The notes under the pieces are model-generated. The model made no database searches and had not been told where the DNA came from. It saw only the letters and a program-made list of their open reading frames with translations. The position numbers and the translations under genes are program-made. Shown here one piece after another: positions 41,598 through 41,671 of a stretch of 41,671 nucleotides of DNA. The stretch is from an uncultured Eremococcus sp. (GTDB taxonomy: Bacteria > Bacillota > Bacilli > Lactobacillales > Aerococcaceae): positions 1 through 41,671 of the forward strand of contig CALUDO010000009.1 in assembly GCA_943914835.1 (NCBI GenBank). The letters run 5' to 3'. Every line of letters begins with the position of its first letter. Position 1 is the first letter of the stretch.

Positions 41598-41671
41598 TCT
41601 TTGAATTTAAACATAATAATAAATCAATTTAAAATATAAAAAAGACGACATCAAAGAAACATTGACAGAAA

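Noticed and set aside
1..41671. CRISPR arrays, insertion sequences, prophage or attachment sites
   Set aside because: No spaced direct repeats, transposase, integrase or phage genes were seen; the window is core chromosome.

Overview
The window is about 41.7 kb of AT-rich, gene-dense core chromosome from a low-GC Gram-positive bacterium. Gene content and order point to Lactobacillales: gmk-rpoZ-priA-fmt-rsmB-stp-pknB-rsgA-rpe-thiN, asp23-fakA-recG-plsX-acpP, oppDFBCA, rpsO-pnp-rnjB, and a tmRNA whose tag ends in AVAA. Aerococcaceae or a close relative is my best guess from the overall look; no single marker here proves it. I see no insertion sequence, prophage, CRISPR array, tRNA or rRNA. Most intergenic gaps carry an intrinsic terminator, often shared by converging genes.

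Layout. 1-2.6 kb: a secreted LysM protein behind a WalR-type box, folC, and a 39-codon gene. 2.6-4.7 kb: ssrA (minus strand) sharing a terminator with the small gene and firing divergently from a metallo-beta-lactamase-fold gene, then a histidine phosphatase. 4.8-7.3 kb: a YihY-type membrane protein, a RodA-type SEDS protein and an orphan GcvH-like lipoyl protein. 7.4-9.5 kb: a class-I glutamine-amidotransferase-like hydrolase (minus), holA, rpsT (minus). 9.7-16.9 kb: uvrB with a LexA-type operator, rpsO with a structured leader, pnp, an RNase J2-type protein and a small S-component-like membrane protein. 17.0-17.4 kb: a small YolD-like gene (minus) with a near-consensus promoter and two LexA-type boxes. 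17.5-28.5 kb: the gmk-to-thiN run (nucleotide metabolism, RNA polymerase omega, replication restart, initiator tRNA formylation, rRNA methylation, the PASTA kinase and phosphatase pair, ribosome assembly). 28.5-29.7 kb: a D-2-hydroxyacid dehydrogenase and rpmB (minus). 30.0-35.5 kb: asp23-like, fakA, recG, plsX, acpP, which link fatty-acid activation to phospholipid synthesis. 35.6-41.5 kb: an oligopeptide ABC transporter, oppDFBC, then oppA on its own promoter.

The proteins are mostly textbook housekeeping functions. The points that deserve a second look are regulatory or small: the doubly LexA-boxed orphan YolD-like gene, the LexA box at uvrB, the WalR-type box at a LysM protein with a duplicated flanking module, the 39-codon gene next to ssrA, the nested hairpin between rpsO and pnp, the OppA protein without a lipobox, and the junction where oppDFBC follows an acpP terminator with no visible promoter of its own. 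I found no convincing new multi-gene system.
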